64,000 nt of DNA from JAUIAI01 sp050633665 (lineage in GTDB: Bacteria > Pseudomonadota > Gammaproteobacteria > Burkholderiales > Burkholderiaceae_E). The notes under the pieces were generated by a model, which saw nothing but the letters and a program-made list of their open reading frames with translations, ran no database searches and had not been told where the DNA came from. Numbering within the stretch: position 1 is the first letter of the stretch; each line of letters opens with the position of its first letter. Below are positions 51,113 through 60,217 of the stretch, in pieces. Location: contig JBOEGY010000007.1 of the NCBI GenBank assembly GCA_050633665.1, positions 806,001-870,000 on the forward strand. The letters run 5' to 3'. A program made the translations under genes and the position numbers.

Positions 51113-52471
51113 ATGAAAAACGTCAATCCCGTATATGCTGAGCGCCGCCGGCGACTGGCCCAGACAATGACACTGGCCGGAGGCGGCGTCGCGATCCTGT
51201 CGTCCGGCCAGGAAGTCATGCGTAACCGGGATAGCGACTACCCGTTTCGCTGGGACAGCTATTTCTACTATCTGACCGGATTCCCGGAACCCGATGCCAC
51301 CGTGGTCATTGTGGCCGGCGATACTGAGCCCCGGTCTTTGTTGTTCTGTCGTGAAAAAGACCCCGAGCGCGAAACCTGGGATGGATTTCGCTATGGCCCG
51401 GAGGCGGCCGCCGAAATATTTTCATTCGACGGTGCCGGCACCAACGCAGAACTCGACAAAGCAGTAACCGCCGAACTCGCCAACCAAGCGGCGGTCTACT
51501 ACCCGTTGGGTAACGACCGATCCATTGATGAGCGGGTGCGCCAGTGGCTCGGTGATGTGCGGGCGCAAGCCCGTACCGGCACCACGGCCCCGGCCCAGGC
51601 TTTCGATGTTCACCGCTTGATCGACGAAATGAGGTTGATCAAAGACGATCACGAGCTCGGGTTAATGCGACGAGCTGCTGAGATTTCGGCCAATGCCCAT
51701 GTCCGAGCGATGAAGATCTGCCAGCCTGGCCTGCATGAATATGAAATTGAAGCCGAATTGCTGCATGAATTCCGTAGCAATGGCTCACAGTTTCCAGCCT
51801 ATGGCTCCATTGTTGCATCAGGTGCAAATGCTTGCGTGCTGCATTACCGCGCCAACGATGCCGCGATGCGCGAAGATGACTTGCTCCTGATTGATGCCGG
51901 CTGCGAACTGAATGGCTACGCCTCAGACATTACGCGAACCTTCCCGGTAAACGGCAAATTCACCAAAGGCCAGCGCGAACTATATGAAATCGTCCTGGCA
52001 GCCCAGCAGGCTTCGATAGACGTTACCCGCCCGGGATCTGACTTCAACACGCCGCATGAGGCGGCTGTCAAAGTCTTGGTTCAAGGTATGCTCGATACTG
52101 GTTTGCTGAGCGGCAGCCTGGATGAAGCGCTCGAAAGCGGCAGCTATCGTCGTTTCTACATGCACCGGACCGGCCACTGGCTCGGCATGGATGTTCATGA
52201 CTGCGGCGATTATCGTGAACGCGGCGGTCCGCACAACCGCTCTGATAATTCCGATGAAGGCCCGCCTTGGCGCCAGCTACAACCCGGCATGGTGTTAACC
52301 GTCGAGCCGGGAATTTACGTCCGTGCCGCGCAAGACGTTCCGGAACGGTTCCATGATGTTGGCATCCGTATCGAAGACGATGCCGTCATTACTGATCAGG
52401 GCTGCGAAATCATCACCAGCTCTGTACCAAAAGACGCTGACCAAATAGAGCGACTGATGAAGTCGCGCTGA
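51113..52471 (+). CDS. pepP: Xaa-Pro aminopeptidase (aminopeptidase P)
   Basis: 452 residues, the normal length. An N-terminal creatinase-like domain (YYLTGFPEPDATVVI) is followed by the pita-bread metallopeptidase: metal ligands in LIDAGCELNGYASDITRTFP, HRTGHWLGMDVHD, VEPGIYV and GIRIEDDA. It removes N-terminal residues preceding proline, in the cytoplasm, using two Mn or similar ions. It leads directly into ubiH, as in many proteobacteria. Confidence 0.95.
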   Translation: MKNVNPVYAERRRRLAQTMTLAGGGVAILSSGQEVMRNRDSDYPFRWDSYFYYLTGFPEPDATVVIVAGDTEPRSLLFCREKDPERETWDGFRYGPEAAAEIFSFDGAGTNAELDKAVTAELANQAAVYYPLGNDRSIDERVRQWLGDVRAQARTGTTAPAQAFDVHRLIDEMRLIKDDHELGLMRRAAEISANAHVRAMKICQPGLHEYEIEAELLHEFRSNGSQFPAYGSIVASGANACVLHYRANDAAMREDDLLLIDAGCELNGYASDITRTFPVNGKFTKGQRELYEIVLAAQQASIDVTRPGSDFNTPHEAAVKVLVQGMLDTGLLSGSLDEALESGSYRRFYMHRTGHWLGMDVHDCGDYRERGGPHNRSDNSDEGPPWRQLQPGMVLTVEPGIYVRAAQDVPERFHDVGIRIEDDAVITDQGCEIITSSVPKDADQIERLMKSR

Positions 52472-52481
52472 TCCTGATTCA

Positions 52482-53600
52482 ATGAATATCTGTATTACCG
52501 GAAGCGGGCCAGTCGCCATTGCGCTGACCTTGTTCCTGCGCCGACAAGGGGTTCATCCGCAGTCAATTTACCTGGATACGATCCAGGCGGCACTACCGGC
52601 CGCGATCGCGGCCCGGTCTTTGGCCTTATCACAAGGGTCTGTGCAATTGCTGAGCCGGCTGGGCCGTTTACCGGCCGGCGAAACGATTGAACGCGTCGAC
52701 ATCGGCGTGCTTGGGCACGGATTGCATAGCGTTCTGAGCCCTGCCGATATCGGTCAGCAGGCGCTGGGAAGAGTCGTTCGCTACCGTGATCTATGGACGA
52801 CGCTCCATCAAGCGCTTGAGGCAGAACAAACCGCCTGCGGACATCGTTTCGAAACGACCGCACAAGCGGCCAATAACAGCGCCTGTCTGCGCATTATCGC
52901 GGACGGTAAGCCGGATTCAACCGCGAGCCGACTGGCATTCGGGCAGGTTGCGCTGACCTGTGAGGTGACCGCGCCGCCGGACGCCGCTTTGCCTGCTCCG
53001 GGTGTTGCCTACGAGCGGTTTAAACCCGACGGCCCGTTGGCGTTGCTGCCACTACCAGAACCAGGCCGCCTTTCTTTGGTCTGGTGCATGAAACCCGACG
53101 CGGCCAGCGAACTCAAAGACACTTCGCAGAGCAAATTCGAAACGGCACTGACGCGCGCCCTTGGCACGCGGTTTGCGCCGCTCGCGCTGGCAACCGAACG
53201 ATTCGTCACGCCGTTGCAGCGGCTCAGTCAGCAAACCGACGACAGCAATACCGTATTACGCCTGGGCAATGCCGCGCAAACCCTGCATCCGGTAGCCGGT
53301 CAGGGAATGAATCTCGGATTACGCGATGCGTTCGAAACTGCAGCACTCATCGGCGCGACGCCGGCATCGACGGCGGATGCTGCACTGCTCGTGCGAACCG
53401 CTCTGAAACAGCGCCAACCCGACCGGCAATCGACGCTCAGTCTGACCGATGCGCTGGCCCGACTTGACTCACGGCCAAGTTTAGCCGGCCTGAACAACAG
53501 TACCTCACAGTCTTTGGCTATTGGTTTACTTGATGCGATCGGTCCGGTTCGCCGCAGCGTCGCGAATCGCTTTGTTTTTGGTCGTCGCAGCGCCAATTAA
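52482..53600 (+). CDS. ubiH: UbiH-type FAD monooxygenase for ubiquinone synthesis
   Basis: 372 residues. The N-terminal FAD-binding loop is ITGSGPVAIALTLFLRRQG. The second flavin motif GNAAQTLHPVAGQGMNLGLRDA near residue 265 is nearly identical to the one in E. coli UbiH. The usual DG motif region in the middle is divergent, and the protein is somewhat shorter than most. It hydroxylates the ubiquinone precursor ring, but UbiF/UbiI-like activity cannot be excluded. pepP-ubiH order supports the assignment. Confidence 0.85.
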   Translation: MNICITGSGPVAIALTLFLRRQGVHPQSIYLDTIQAALPAAIAARSLALSQGSVQLLSRLGRLPAGETIERVDIGVLGHGLHSVLSPADIGQQALGRVVRYRDLWTTLHQALEAEQTACGHRFETTAQAANNSACLRIIADGKPDSTASRLAFGQVALTCEVTAPPDAALPAPGVAYERFKPDGPLALLPLPEPGRLSLVWCMKPDAASELKDTSQSKFETALTRALGTRFAPLALATERFVTPLQRLSQQTDDSNTVLRLGNAAQTLHPVAGQGMNLGLRDAFETAALIGATPASTADAALLVRTALKQRQPDRQSTLSLTDALARLDSRPSLAGLNNSTSQSLAIGLLDAIGPVRRSVANRFVFGRRSAN

Positions 53601-53894
53601 TGCGGCAATCTGAATTTCTGCAAACTAATTGGCTCTGCCTCTTTTATTTGCACCGGCATTGCGATTAGAATCGACCCCCCGTGTTGAAAACGCTGCGACA
53701 ACTTTGCAAACTGCACCGGCCTGACTGTAAGCCTGACGTAAGAAACACGGTGGCGCTGATAAATGAATTTAACTGAGACGAATTGAACTGAGACGTTTAA
53801 TCACACCAGGTATAACACCGGCTCGATAGCGACAAACCAGCGACAAGTGCTTTCGATACACGCGTTGCACCAAGCGGCAAACCAAACAACATCT
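53601..53894. promoter_or_regulatory. Leader region of the dusB-fis-purH-ruv cluster
   Basis: A 294-base AT-richer gap with no convincing gene. Its notable element is a direct repeat: AACTGAGACG at 53771-53780 and again at 53786-53795, 15 bases apart. TATAAC at about 53811 is a candidate -10 for a promoter of dusB, but the nearest TTGAAC is too far (22 bases) for a standard sigma-70 pair. In many proteobacteria this leader carries growth-rate-dependent fis control. Confidence 0.35.
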
Positions 53895-54899
53895 ATGAAA
53901 CTCGGGACTTTCGATCTATCAAACAATGTGTTCGCCGCGCCAATGGCAGGCGTCACTGATCGGCCGTTCCGGCAACTTTGCAAGCGTCTGGGCGCAGGCT
54001 ATGCCGTCTCCGAAATGGCGGCATCCAATCCCGCTTTATGGCATTCGGTGAAAACCTCGCGACGCCTGGACCACGCAGGCGAAACAGAACCGGTCAGTGT
54101 TCAGATTGCCGGAGCCGATCCTGAGATGATGGCCGAAGCCGCCGCGTTCAACGCTGACCGCGGCGCTCAGATTATCGACATCAACATGGGTTGTCCGGCA
54201 AAAAAAGTTTGCAAGACAGCCGCCGGCTCAGCATTGATGAGCGAACCGGCCAAAGCACTGGCGATTATTACCGCAGTCGTTGCCGCTGTTGATGTTCCGG
54301 TTACACTGAAAATGCGAACAGGCCCGACACTGGCCGACAAAAACGCAGTCGCCCTGGCCCGCGCAGCAGAGTCTGCTGGCATACAAATGCTTACGGTCCA
54401 TGGACGAACCCGCGCCTGCGGCTTCACCGGACAGGCCGAGTACGACACCATTGCACAAGTCAAGGCAGCCGTCGGGATACCAGTTGTCGCGAACGGCGAC
54501 ATAGACTCCCCGGAAAAGGCCAGTCGAGTCTTGCAACATACGCAGGCGGATGCGGTCATGATCGGCCGGGCCGCCCAGGGCAACCCCTGGATTTTCCGCC
54601 AGATTTCAAGCTATCTGGACTGCGGCGAACTGATTGAACAACCCTCGCCGGAAGACATGCTGGTGGTGCTTCGCGAGCACTTGCAAGACCACTATGTTTT
54701 TCACGGTGAATTTACCGGCGTCAGAACCGCTCGCAAACATGTTGGCTGGTATGTGGCCGGCATTCCTGAACTACGGTCAAGACTTGGCCACTTTTACACC
54801 CTCGAAACACCGGAAGCGCAACTGGACTGGATTACCACCATGATTCAAAGCACTGCCGCAAACGATCAATATCAAGAAAAAGGGAGCCTGGCCGCATGA
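53895..54899 (+). CDS. dusB: tRNA-dihydrouridine synthase B
   Basis: 334 residues from ATG at 53895 (MKLGTFDLSNNVFAAPMAGV); a longer frame starts at 53847. It has the FMN-binding TIM-barrel motif APMAGVTDRPFR, the catalytic cysteine in NMGCPAKKVCKTAAGSALM, and VHGRTRACGFTG. It reduces uridine to dihydrouridine in the tRNA D-loop. The stop overlaps the fis start by four bases, the classic dusB-fis operon. Confidence 0.95.
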   Translation: MKLGTFDLSNNVFAAPMAGVTDRPFRQLCKRLGAGYAVSEMAASNPALWHSVKTSRRLDHAGETEPVSVQIAGADPEMMAEAAAFNADRGAQIIDINMGCPAKKVCKTAAGSALMSEPAKALAIITAVVAAVDVPVTLKMRTGPTLADKNAVALARAAESAGIQMLTVHGRTRACGFTGQAEYDTIAQVKAAVGIPVVANGDIDSPEKASRVLQHTQADAVMIGRAAQGNPWIFRQISSYLDCGELIEQPSPEDMLVVLREHLQDHYVFHGEFTGVRTARKHVGWYVAGIPELRSRLGHFYTLETPEAQLDWITTMIQSTAANDQYQEKGSLAA

Positions 54900-55147
54900 G
54901 CAAGCCGTCCTCGATTGACGACGTCGTCACCAAGAGCCTTGAGCGTTACCTGAAAGACCTGGATGGCATGGACCCGCAACCCATCTACGACATGGTGCTT
55001 CAAGCGGTTGAGCGGCCCATGCTGCAGGTTGTGATGCGGCATGCCGATAACAATCAAGTGCGCGCCAGCGAAATGCTCGGCATCAACCGCAATACCTTGC
55101 GTAAAAAATTACAGTCCCACGGGATTGACCGACTTTTGAGATCATAG
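54896..55147 (+). CDS. fis: DNA-binding protein Fis
   Basis: 83 residues, slightly shorter than E. coli Fis. The C-terminal helix-turn-helix is NQVRASEMLGINRNTLRKKL, nearly identical to known Fis. The N-terminal beta-hairpin arm is shorter. It is a nucleoid-associated protein that bends DNA and controls rRNA promoters. Overlaps both dusB (four bases) and purH (one base). Confidence 0.93.
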   Translation: MSKPSSIDDVVTKSLERYLKDLDGMDPQPIYDMVLQAVERPMLQVVMRHADNNQVRASEMLGINRNTLRKKLQSHGIDRLLRS

Positions 55148-56793
55148 TGACGCAAACCCAAGCAAGCTCCAACACCAATAACACCCTGCCCGTTCGCCGC
55201 GCGCTGATCAGCGTTTCGGACAAAACCGGCGTCGTTGAATTCGCCAGCAAACTCGCCGCACTGGATATCGAGTTGTTATCAACCGGCGGAACCGCGAAGT
55301 TACTGCGCGAGGCCGGGCTGTCTGTGACGGAAGTAGCCGACCACACCGGGTTTCCGGAAATGCTCGACGGGCGGGTCAAGACGCTGCACCCGAGCATTCA
55401 CGGCGGCTTGCTCGCCCGCCGCGAAGACTCAGCTCACATGAGCGCAATTGAAACCCACCACATTGCGCCCATCGACTTGCTGGCAGTAAATCTGTACCCG
55501 TTCGAACAAACCGTCGCGCGCGAGAACTGCACGCTGGAAGACGCGATTGAAAACATCGATATTGGCGGCCCGGCGATGGTGCGCTCAGCGGCGAAAAACT
55601 GGCGCGGCGTTGCCGTCCTGACCAGCGCCGATCAGTACTCGGCGGTCATTGACGAATTACAGGCAAACAAAGGCCTGGGTAATGCCCGGCGCCTGGCGTT
55701 GGCGACCGCCGCGTTCGGTCGTATTGCTGACTATGATGTTGCGATCGCCCGCTACCTCAGCGGCCTGACACTAGACAACGACGGTTTGCCAGACGGTAGG
55801 CAGGAGCCGTTTTCGCAGCGCGAATTCGGTCGCTATGAAAAATTGTTTGATCTTCGCTATGGCGAAAACCCGCACCAGAAAGCGGCCTATTACCGCGACA
55901 TTGATACGGCTCCCGGCAGCATTGTTACCGGCAAGTCACTGCAGGGAAAACCGCTGTCCTACAACAACATCGCCGATGCTGATGCTGCCTGGGAGTGCGT
56001 GAAATCATTTGATAGTGGCGCCTGCGTGATCGTCAAACACGCCAATCCCTGTGGCGTCGCGATTGGCGACTCCCCGCTACAAGCCTATCAGTCAGCATTT
56101 GCCTGCGACCCGACGTCCGCGTTTGGCGGCATCATCGCGTTTAACCGGCCACTGGACGAGGCAACAGCCAAGGCCATTTCCGCCCAATTTGTTGAAGTAT
56201 TGATGGCCCCGGCTTTTGATGCCGGCGCCCTCGCCGTTTTTGCCGGCAAGCCGAACGTTCGCCTGCTGGAAATCGCGCTGACCGAAATCAACCCCGATGG
56301 CGAGTCACCTGCGCAGCGGGGACAGAATGCGTTCGATATCAAACGCATTGGTTCCGGACTCCTGATCCAGACTGCTGACAATCACCGCCTGCTGCCAGCC
56401 GACCTCAAAGTAGTGAGCAAAGTCCAGCCCAGTCCGACGCAACTTGCCGATTTATTGTTCGCCTGGCGGGTCGCCAAGTTCGTGAAGAGCAATGCAATCG
56501 TTTTCTGTGCCAACCAGGCGACGGTTGGTGTTGGTGCCGGCCAGATGAGTCGCCTGGACTCAGCCCGAATTGCGGCGATCAAAGCCGAAAGCGCTGGTCT
56601 GAGCCTGAGCGGCTCGGTAGTCGCTTCCGATGCGTTCTTCCCGTTTCGCGATGGCCTGGATGTGGTTGTCGAGGCGGGTGCCCGGGCCGTCATCCAACCA
56701 GGCGGCTCAATGCGCGACGACGAAGTCATCGCGGCTGCCGACGAACACGGTATCGCGATGGTAACGACCGGAGTGCGCCATTTCCGGCACTGA
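55147..56793 (+). CDS. purH: Bifunctional AICAR transformylase/IMP cyclohydrolase
   Basis: 548 residues from GTG at 55147, sharing a base with the fis stop. The N-terminal IMP cyclohydrolase domain has ALISVSDKTGVVEFA, LSTGGTAKLLREAG and GRVKTLHPSIHGG. The C-terminal transformylase domain has LRYGENPHQKAA, VIVKHANPCGVA, SAFGGIIAFN and IQPGGSMRDDEVI. Final two steps of IMP synthesis, using 10-formyl-tetrahydrofolate. Full length. Confidence 0.96.
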   Translation: MTQTQASSNTNNTLPVRRALISVSDKTGVVEFASKLAALDIELLSTGGTAKLLREAGLSVTEVADHTGFPEMLDGRVKTLHPSIHGGLLARREDSAHMSAIETHHIAPIDLLAVNLYPFEQTVARENCTLEDAIENIDIGGPAMVRSAAKNWRGVAVLTSADQYSAVIDELQANKGLGNARRLALATAAFGRIADYDVAIARYLSGLTLDNDGLPDGRQEPFSQREFGRYEKLFDLRYGENPHQKAAYYRDIDTAPGSIVTGKSLQGKPLSYNNIADADAAWECVKSFDSGACVIVKHANPCGVAIGDSPLQAYQSAFACDPTSAFGGIIAFNRPLDEATAKAISAQFVEVLMAPAFDAGALAVFAGKPNVRLLEIALTEINPDGESPAQRGQNAFDIKRIGSGLLIQTADNHRLLPADLKVVSKVQPSPTQLADLLFAWRVAKFVKSNAIVFCANQATVGVGAGQMSRLDSARIAAIKAESAGLSLSGSVVASDAFFPFRDGLDVVVEAGARAVIQPGGSMRDDEVIAAADEHGIAMVTTGVRHFRH

Positions 56794-56797
56794 AATA

Positions 56798-57322
56798 GTG
56801 CTCGGCATCGACCCCGGTCTGCGCCGCACCGGGTTCGGCGTGATTCAAAGCCGCAACGGTCGCTGCGCTTATCTTGGCAGCGGCGTCATTCGCACCGGGC
56901 AAGCCTCTGTTGCAGAGCGCCTGGGCATCATTTACCAAGGCATCACCGAAATTATCGGCCAATACCATCCAACCGAATCGGCGATCGAAAAAGTCTTCGT
57001 GAACGTTAACCCGCAAACCACCTTGTTGCTCGGACAGGCCCGGGGCGCGGCAATGACAGCTCTGGTCATGGGCCAGCTCCCGGTCCATGAATACACCGCG
57101 CTACAACTGAAGAAAACAGTCACCGGTCACGGCCATGCCGATAAGCGACAAGTGCAGGCAATGGTTAAACGCTTGTTGGCGTTGCCTGCCGAGCCTTCCG
57201 AGGATGCCGCTGACGCCCTGGCCTGCGCCCTGTGCCATGTCAATCACAGCGCACTGACCGGACGCCTGCGGGCGGTGCGTGCCACACGGCTGACCCGGGT
57301 CAGGGCTGGCCGGCTGGTGTAA
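56798..57322 (+). CDS. ruvC: Crossover junction endodeoxyribonuclease RuvC
   Basis: 174 residues from GTG at 56798, five bases after purH. The fold marks are LGIDPGLRRTGFG (first catalytic aspartate), AIEKVFVNVNPQTTLLLGQARG (glutamate) and SEDAADALACALCH (last two acidic residues). It cuts Holliday junctions as a dimer with RuvAB. No better start is visible in frame; TAA at 56762 limits extension. Confidence 0.95.
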   Translation: MLGIDPGLRRTGFGVIQSRNGRCAYLGSGVIRTGQASVAERLGIIYQGITEIIGQYHPTESAIEKVFVNVNPQTTLLLGQARGAAMTALVMGQLPVHEYTALQLKKTVTGHGHADKRQVQAMVKRLLALPAEPSEDAADALACALCHVNHSALTGRLRAVRATRLTRVRAGRLV

Positions 57323-57355
57323 GCTCTCGGCCATGTTTACCAACACGCCCGTCCA

Positions 57356-57931
57356 ATGATCGGCCGCCTGCAAGGCAACCTGGTCGAAAAACGTCCGCCT
57401 TCGGTCGTGCTCGACGTCAACGGCGTCGGCTACGAAGTCGATGTCCCGATGAGCACCTATTACGACTTGCCCGCCCTGACCGGAAACGTCACGCTACTGA
57501 CTCATCTTGTCGTGCGCGAGGACGCTCAGTTGCTGTTCGGCTTTCTGACCGAGTCTGAGCGCTCAGCATTTCGCCAGCTGATCAAAATCTCCGGTGTTGG
57601 CGCCAGAATGGCGCTGGCCATCCTCTCCGGACTATCGGTTCAGGATCTGTCAGTCGCGATCGCCGAGCAGGATAGCGCCCGCCTGACCCGCGTTCCCGGC
57701 ATTGGCAAAAAAACAGCCGACCGACTGATACTCGAACTCAACGGCAAGTTTGCCGCCCCGGTGAGCGCAGGCAATGGCACTGGCTCCGATGAGCCCGGCG
57801 CTGATGTGCTCAACGCCCTGCTCGCTCTTGGGTATTCCGACAAAGAAGCGCGGACCGCCACCCGTAAGCTGCCGGCGGACGGCACGGTTTCTGATGGCAT
57901 CAGGCTCGCCTTGAAGCAACTCGCCAAATGA
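57356..57931 (+). CDS. ruvA: Holliday junction branch migration protein RuvA
   Basis: 191 residues. It begins MIGRLQGNLVEKRPPSVVLDVNGVGYEVD, the conserved OB-fold domain; the paired helix-hairpin-helix region is ISGVGARMALAILS and VPGIGKKTADRLILEL; and the flexible C-terminal domain III is ALLALGYSDKEARTA. It holds the four-way junction for RuvB. The stop overlaps the ruvB start by four bases. Confidence 0.96.
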   Translation: MIGRLQGNLVEKRPPSVVLDVNGVGYEVDVPMSTYYDLPALTGNVTLLTHLVVREDAQLLFGFLTESERSAFRQLIKISGVGARMALAILSGLSVQDLSVAIAEQDSARLTRVPGIGKKTADRLILELNGKFAAPVSAGNGTGSDEPGADVLNALLALGYSDKEARTATRKLPADGTVSDGIRLALKQLAK

Positions 57932-59025
57932 TTGAACACGACGACCTCGGCAAAACCGGTCTTGAGCCGGAACGGTTGGTCTCGGGCAACCCGGGAACCC
58001 CCAACGAAGAGCAACTCGAACGGGCATTGCGCCCGCGTACGCTGAAAGACTACGTCGGCCAGCCGAAAATCCGCGAACAACTGGATATTTTCATCACCGC
58101 GGCACGCGGCCGGCAGGAAGCCCTGGACCATTTACTGCTGTTTGGCCCTCCCGGACTTGGCAAGACAACCCTCGCGCATATTGTCGCCGCTGAGATGGGG
58201 GTCAACCTGAAACAAACCTCCGGCCCCGTTCTGGAAAAAGCGGGCGATCTGGCTGCAATGCTGACAAACCTTGAACGCAACGACGTCTTGTTCATTGATG
58301 AGATTCACCGGCTCTCTCCGGTTGTCGAGGAAATCCTCTACCCGGCGCTGGAAGACTATCAAATCGACATCCTGATCGGCGAAGGGCCGGCAGCGCGATC
58401 AATCAAACTGGATTTGCAACCGTTCACACTGATCGGCGCCACTACCCGCGCCGGCATGCTGAGCAACCCGCTGCGCGACCGCTTCGGCATCGTCTCGCAT
58501 CTGGAGTTTTACAGCGCGGCAGACCTGGCCAGTATCGTGACACGCTCAGCCGGCCTGCTAAAGGCTGATATTGACCAGGAAGGGGCCGCAGAAATTGCCC
58601 GCCGCTCTCGCGGCACCCCGCGCATTGCTAATCGTCTGCTCCGCCGGGTTCGCGACTACGCCCAGGTCAAGAATGAGGGACGAATTGACTTTGCCTGCAC
58701 CACCAATGCGCTGAAAATGCTCGATGTTGACCCCGCCGGATTCGACCTGATGGACCGCAAATTACTGGAGTCGATAATCGTCCGCTTCAGCGGCGGCCCC
58801 GTCGGGCTGGACAACCTGGCAGCGGCAATCGGAGAAGAACGGGATACGATCGAAGATGTCATCGAGCCGTATCTCATACAACAGGGGTATATCCAACGGA
58901 CCCCGCGCGGACGAATCGCCAGCGCAACGGCTTATCAGCATTTCAACCTGGAACCGCCGGCCACGCTGGCTGGCCAGGTTGCCTCATTTGGTCTGTCCGG
59001 CGACACCAGCAACGGCGACGCCTGA
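57928..59025 (+). CDS. ruvB: Holliday junction branch migration ATPase RuvB
   Basis: 365 residues. Walker A is GPPGLGKTTLA, Walker B is VLFIDEIHRL, and the sensor-1 region is LIGATTRAGMLSNPLRDRFG. It also has RSRGTPRIANRLLRRVRDYA (sensor 2) and the C-terminal winged helix ending EPYLIQQGYIQRTPRGRIA. The C-terminal tail after residue ~335 is slightly longer than average. It pumps DNA through the RuvA junction. Follows ruvA with overlap. Confidence 0.97.
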   Translation: MIEHDDLGKTGLEPERLVSGNPGTPNEEQLERALRPRTLKDYVGQPKIREQLDIFITAARGRQEALDHLLLFGPPGLGKTTLAHIVAAEMGVNLKQTSGPVLEKAGDLAAMLTNLERNDVLFIDEIHRLSPVVEEILYPALEDYQIDILIGEGPAARSIKLDLQPFTLIGATTRAGMLSNPLRDRFGIVSHLEFYSAADLASIVTRSAGLLKADIDQEGAAEIARRSRGTPRIANRLLRRVRDYAQVKNEGRIDFACTTNALKMLDVDPAGFDLMDRKLLESIIVRFSGGPVGLDNLAAAIGEERDTIEDVIEPYLIQQGYIQRTPRGRIASATAYQHFNLEPPATLAGQVASFGLSGDTSNGDA

Positions 59026-59032
59026 CCAGACA

Positions 59033-59752
59033 ATGCAGGAATTTGCCAATCGGCTTCATCAGGCCACGCCGACAATCTGGGTCACCAAGACGCTGATTTC
59101 AATCAATGTTCTGGCCTTTCTGACCATGGCGCTGGCCGGGATCAACCCACTGGAGCCTACGGCCCGCGAGTTGCTTGATGTTGGCGGCAATTTTCTGCCG
59201 GCCACCGTTCTGCAACCCTGGCGCCTGATGAGTGCGACCATTTTGCACGCCGGACTGCTGCATCTGGGCTTCAATATGTTCGCCCTTTACCAAATGGGCG
59301 GCATTGCCGAACGCTTCTACGGAAACACCCAATTTCTCATTATTTATCTGCTGGCGGGCTTGTTCGGCTCATTGGCCAGCCTGTTTTTCTCAGCCTCTGA
59401 GGCAGTCTCGGTCGGGGCTTCCGGGGCCGTGTTCGGTGTCTCCGGCGCTATCCTGGCCGCGGTCGTCACCGCCCGCAACAAACTGCCGCCCATGCTTGTC
59501 ACGAGCATGAGCCAGTCAATGCTGCTCTTTGTCGGTTATTCACTGTTTATGGGCTTCACAACGAGTTTCGTCGATAATTCGGCTCATATTGGCGGGCTGG
59601 TTTCAGGTTTCCTGACGGCCTGGATCATGGTGGAGCGCTTTGACTGGCAGGAATTTCGCCGCCGGGCGGTACTTCGGGCGACAATCGCGATCGCGCTGGC
59701 TGCGGTTGCAGCCACCACGATGTGGTCGCTTGCCGTCATTTCACCATCATGA
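59033..59752 (+). CDS. Rhomboid family intramembrane serine protease
   Basis: 239 residues from ATG at 59033; the longer frame overlaps ruvB. About six transmembrane helices are present. NMFALYQMGGIAERFYG precedes the catalytic serine in SVGASGAVFGVSG (GASG), and the catalytic histidine is in DNSAHIGGLVSGF. Rhomboids cut membrane proteins inside the bilayer. Located between ruvB and the tol-pal genes on the same strand; the substrate is unknown. Confidence 0.9.
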   Translation: MQEFANRLHQATPTIWVTKTLISINVLAFLTMALAGINPLEPTARELLDVGGNFLPATVLQPWRLMSATILHAGLLHLGFNMFALYQMGGIAERFYGNTQFLIIYLLAGLFGSLASLFFSASEAVSVGASGAVFGVSGAILAAVVTARNKLPPMLVTSMSQSMLLFVGYSLFMGFTTSFVDNSAHIGGLVSGFLTAWIMVERFDWQEFRRRAVLRATIAIALAAVAATTMWSLAVISPS

Positions 59753-59779
59753 GGCCCCCTGATTGCTAGAATCAACGCC

Positions 59780-60217
59780 GTGACCACCCAACCAGATCAG
59801 CCCGCGCCTGTAAAACGTGTCTTTGCCTGGCCGGTGCGGGTTTATTACGAGGACACCGATACAGGCGGTATCGTCTATTACGCAAATTATTTGCGGTTTT
59901 TTGAACGTGCCCGCACTGAATGGCTGCGCTCTCTGGGAATATCCCAGCAGGCTCTGCTTGAAAACGAGGGCTTACAGTTTGTGGTCAGGGATATCGAGCT
60001 GCAATACCTGGCTCCGGCCCGCCTCGATGACCAACTAATATTAACAATGGACCTGACGGCGGCGCGTCGAGCCTCGTTGCAACTGATGCAAACAGCCTGC
60101 CTGGACGGCTCCTCAAGATCGCTGGTCACCGCCAGAGTACGTATTGCCGCTATCAGCCACACAACCGGACGCCCCATGGGCATGCCTAACTGGATACTGG
60201 AAAAAGTAAATCCATGA
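59780..60217 (+). CDS. ybgC: Tol-Pal system-associated acyl-CoA thioesterase YbgC
   Basis: 145 residues from GTG at 59780. The hotdog-fold signature VYYEDTDTGGIVYYANYLRFFERARTEW contains the catalytic aspartate of the 4HBT group. YbgC hydrolyses acyl-CoA or acyl-ACP thioesters and is encoded with tol-pal in many Gram-negatives. The stop overlaps the tolQ ATG by four bases, so the two are coupled. Confidence 0.94.
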   Translation: MTTQPDQPAPVKRVFAWPVRVYYEDTDTGGIVYYANYLRFFERARTEWLRSLGISQQALLENEGLQFVVRDIELQYLAPARLDDQLILTMDLTAARRASLQLMQTACLDGSSRSLVTARVRIAAISHTTGRPMGMPNWILEKVNP

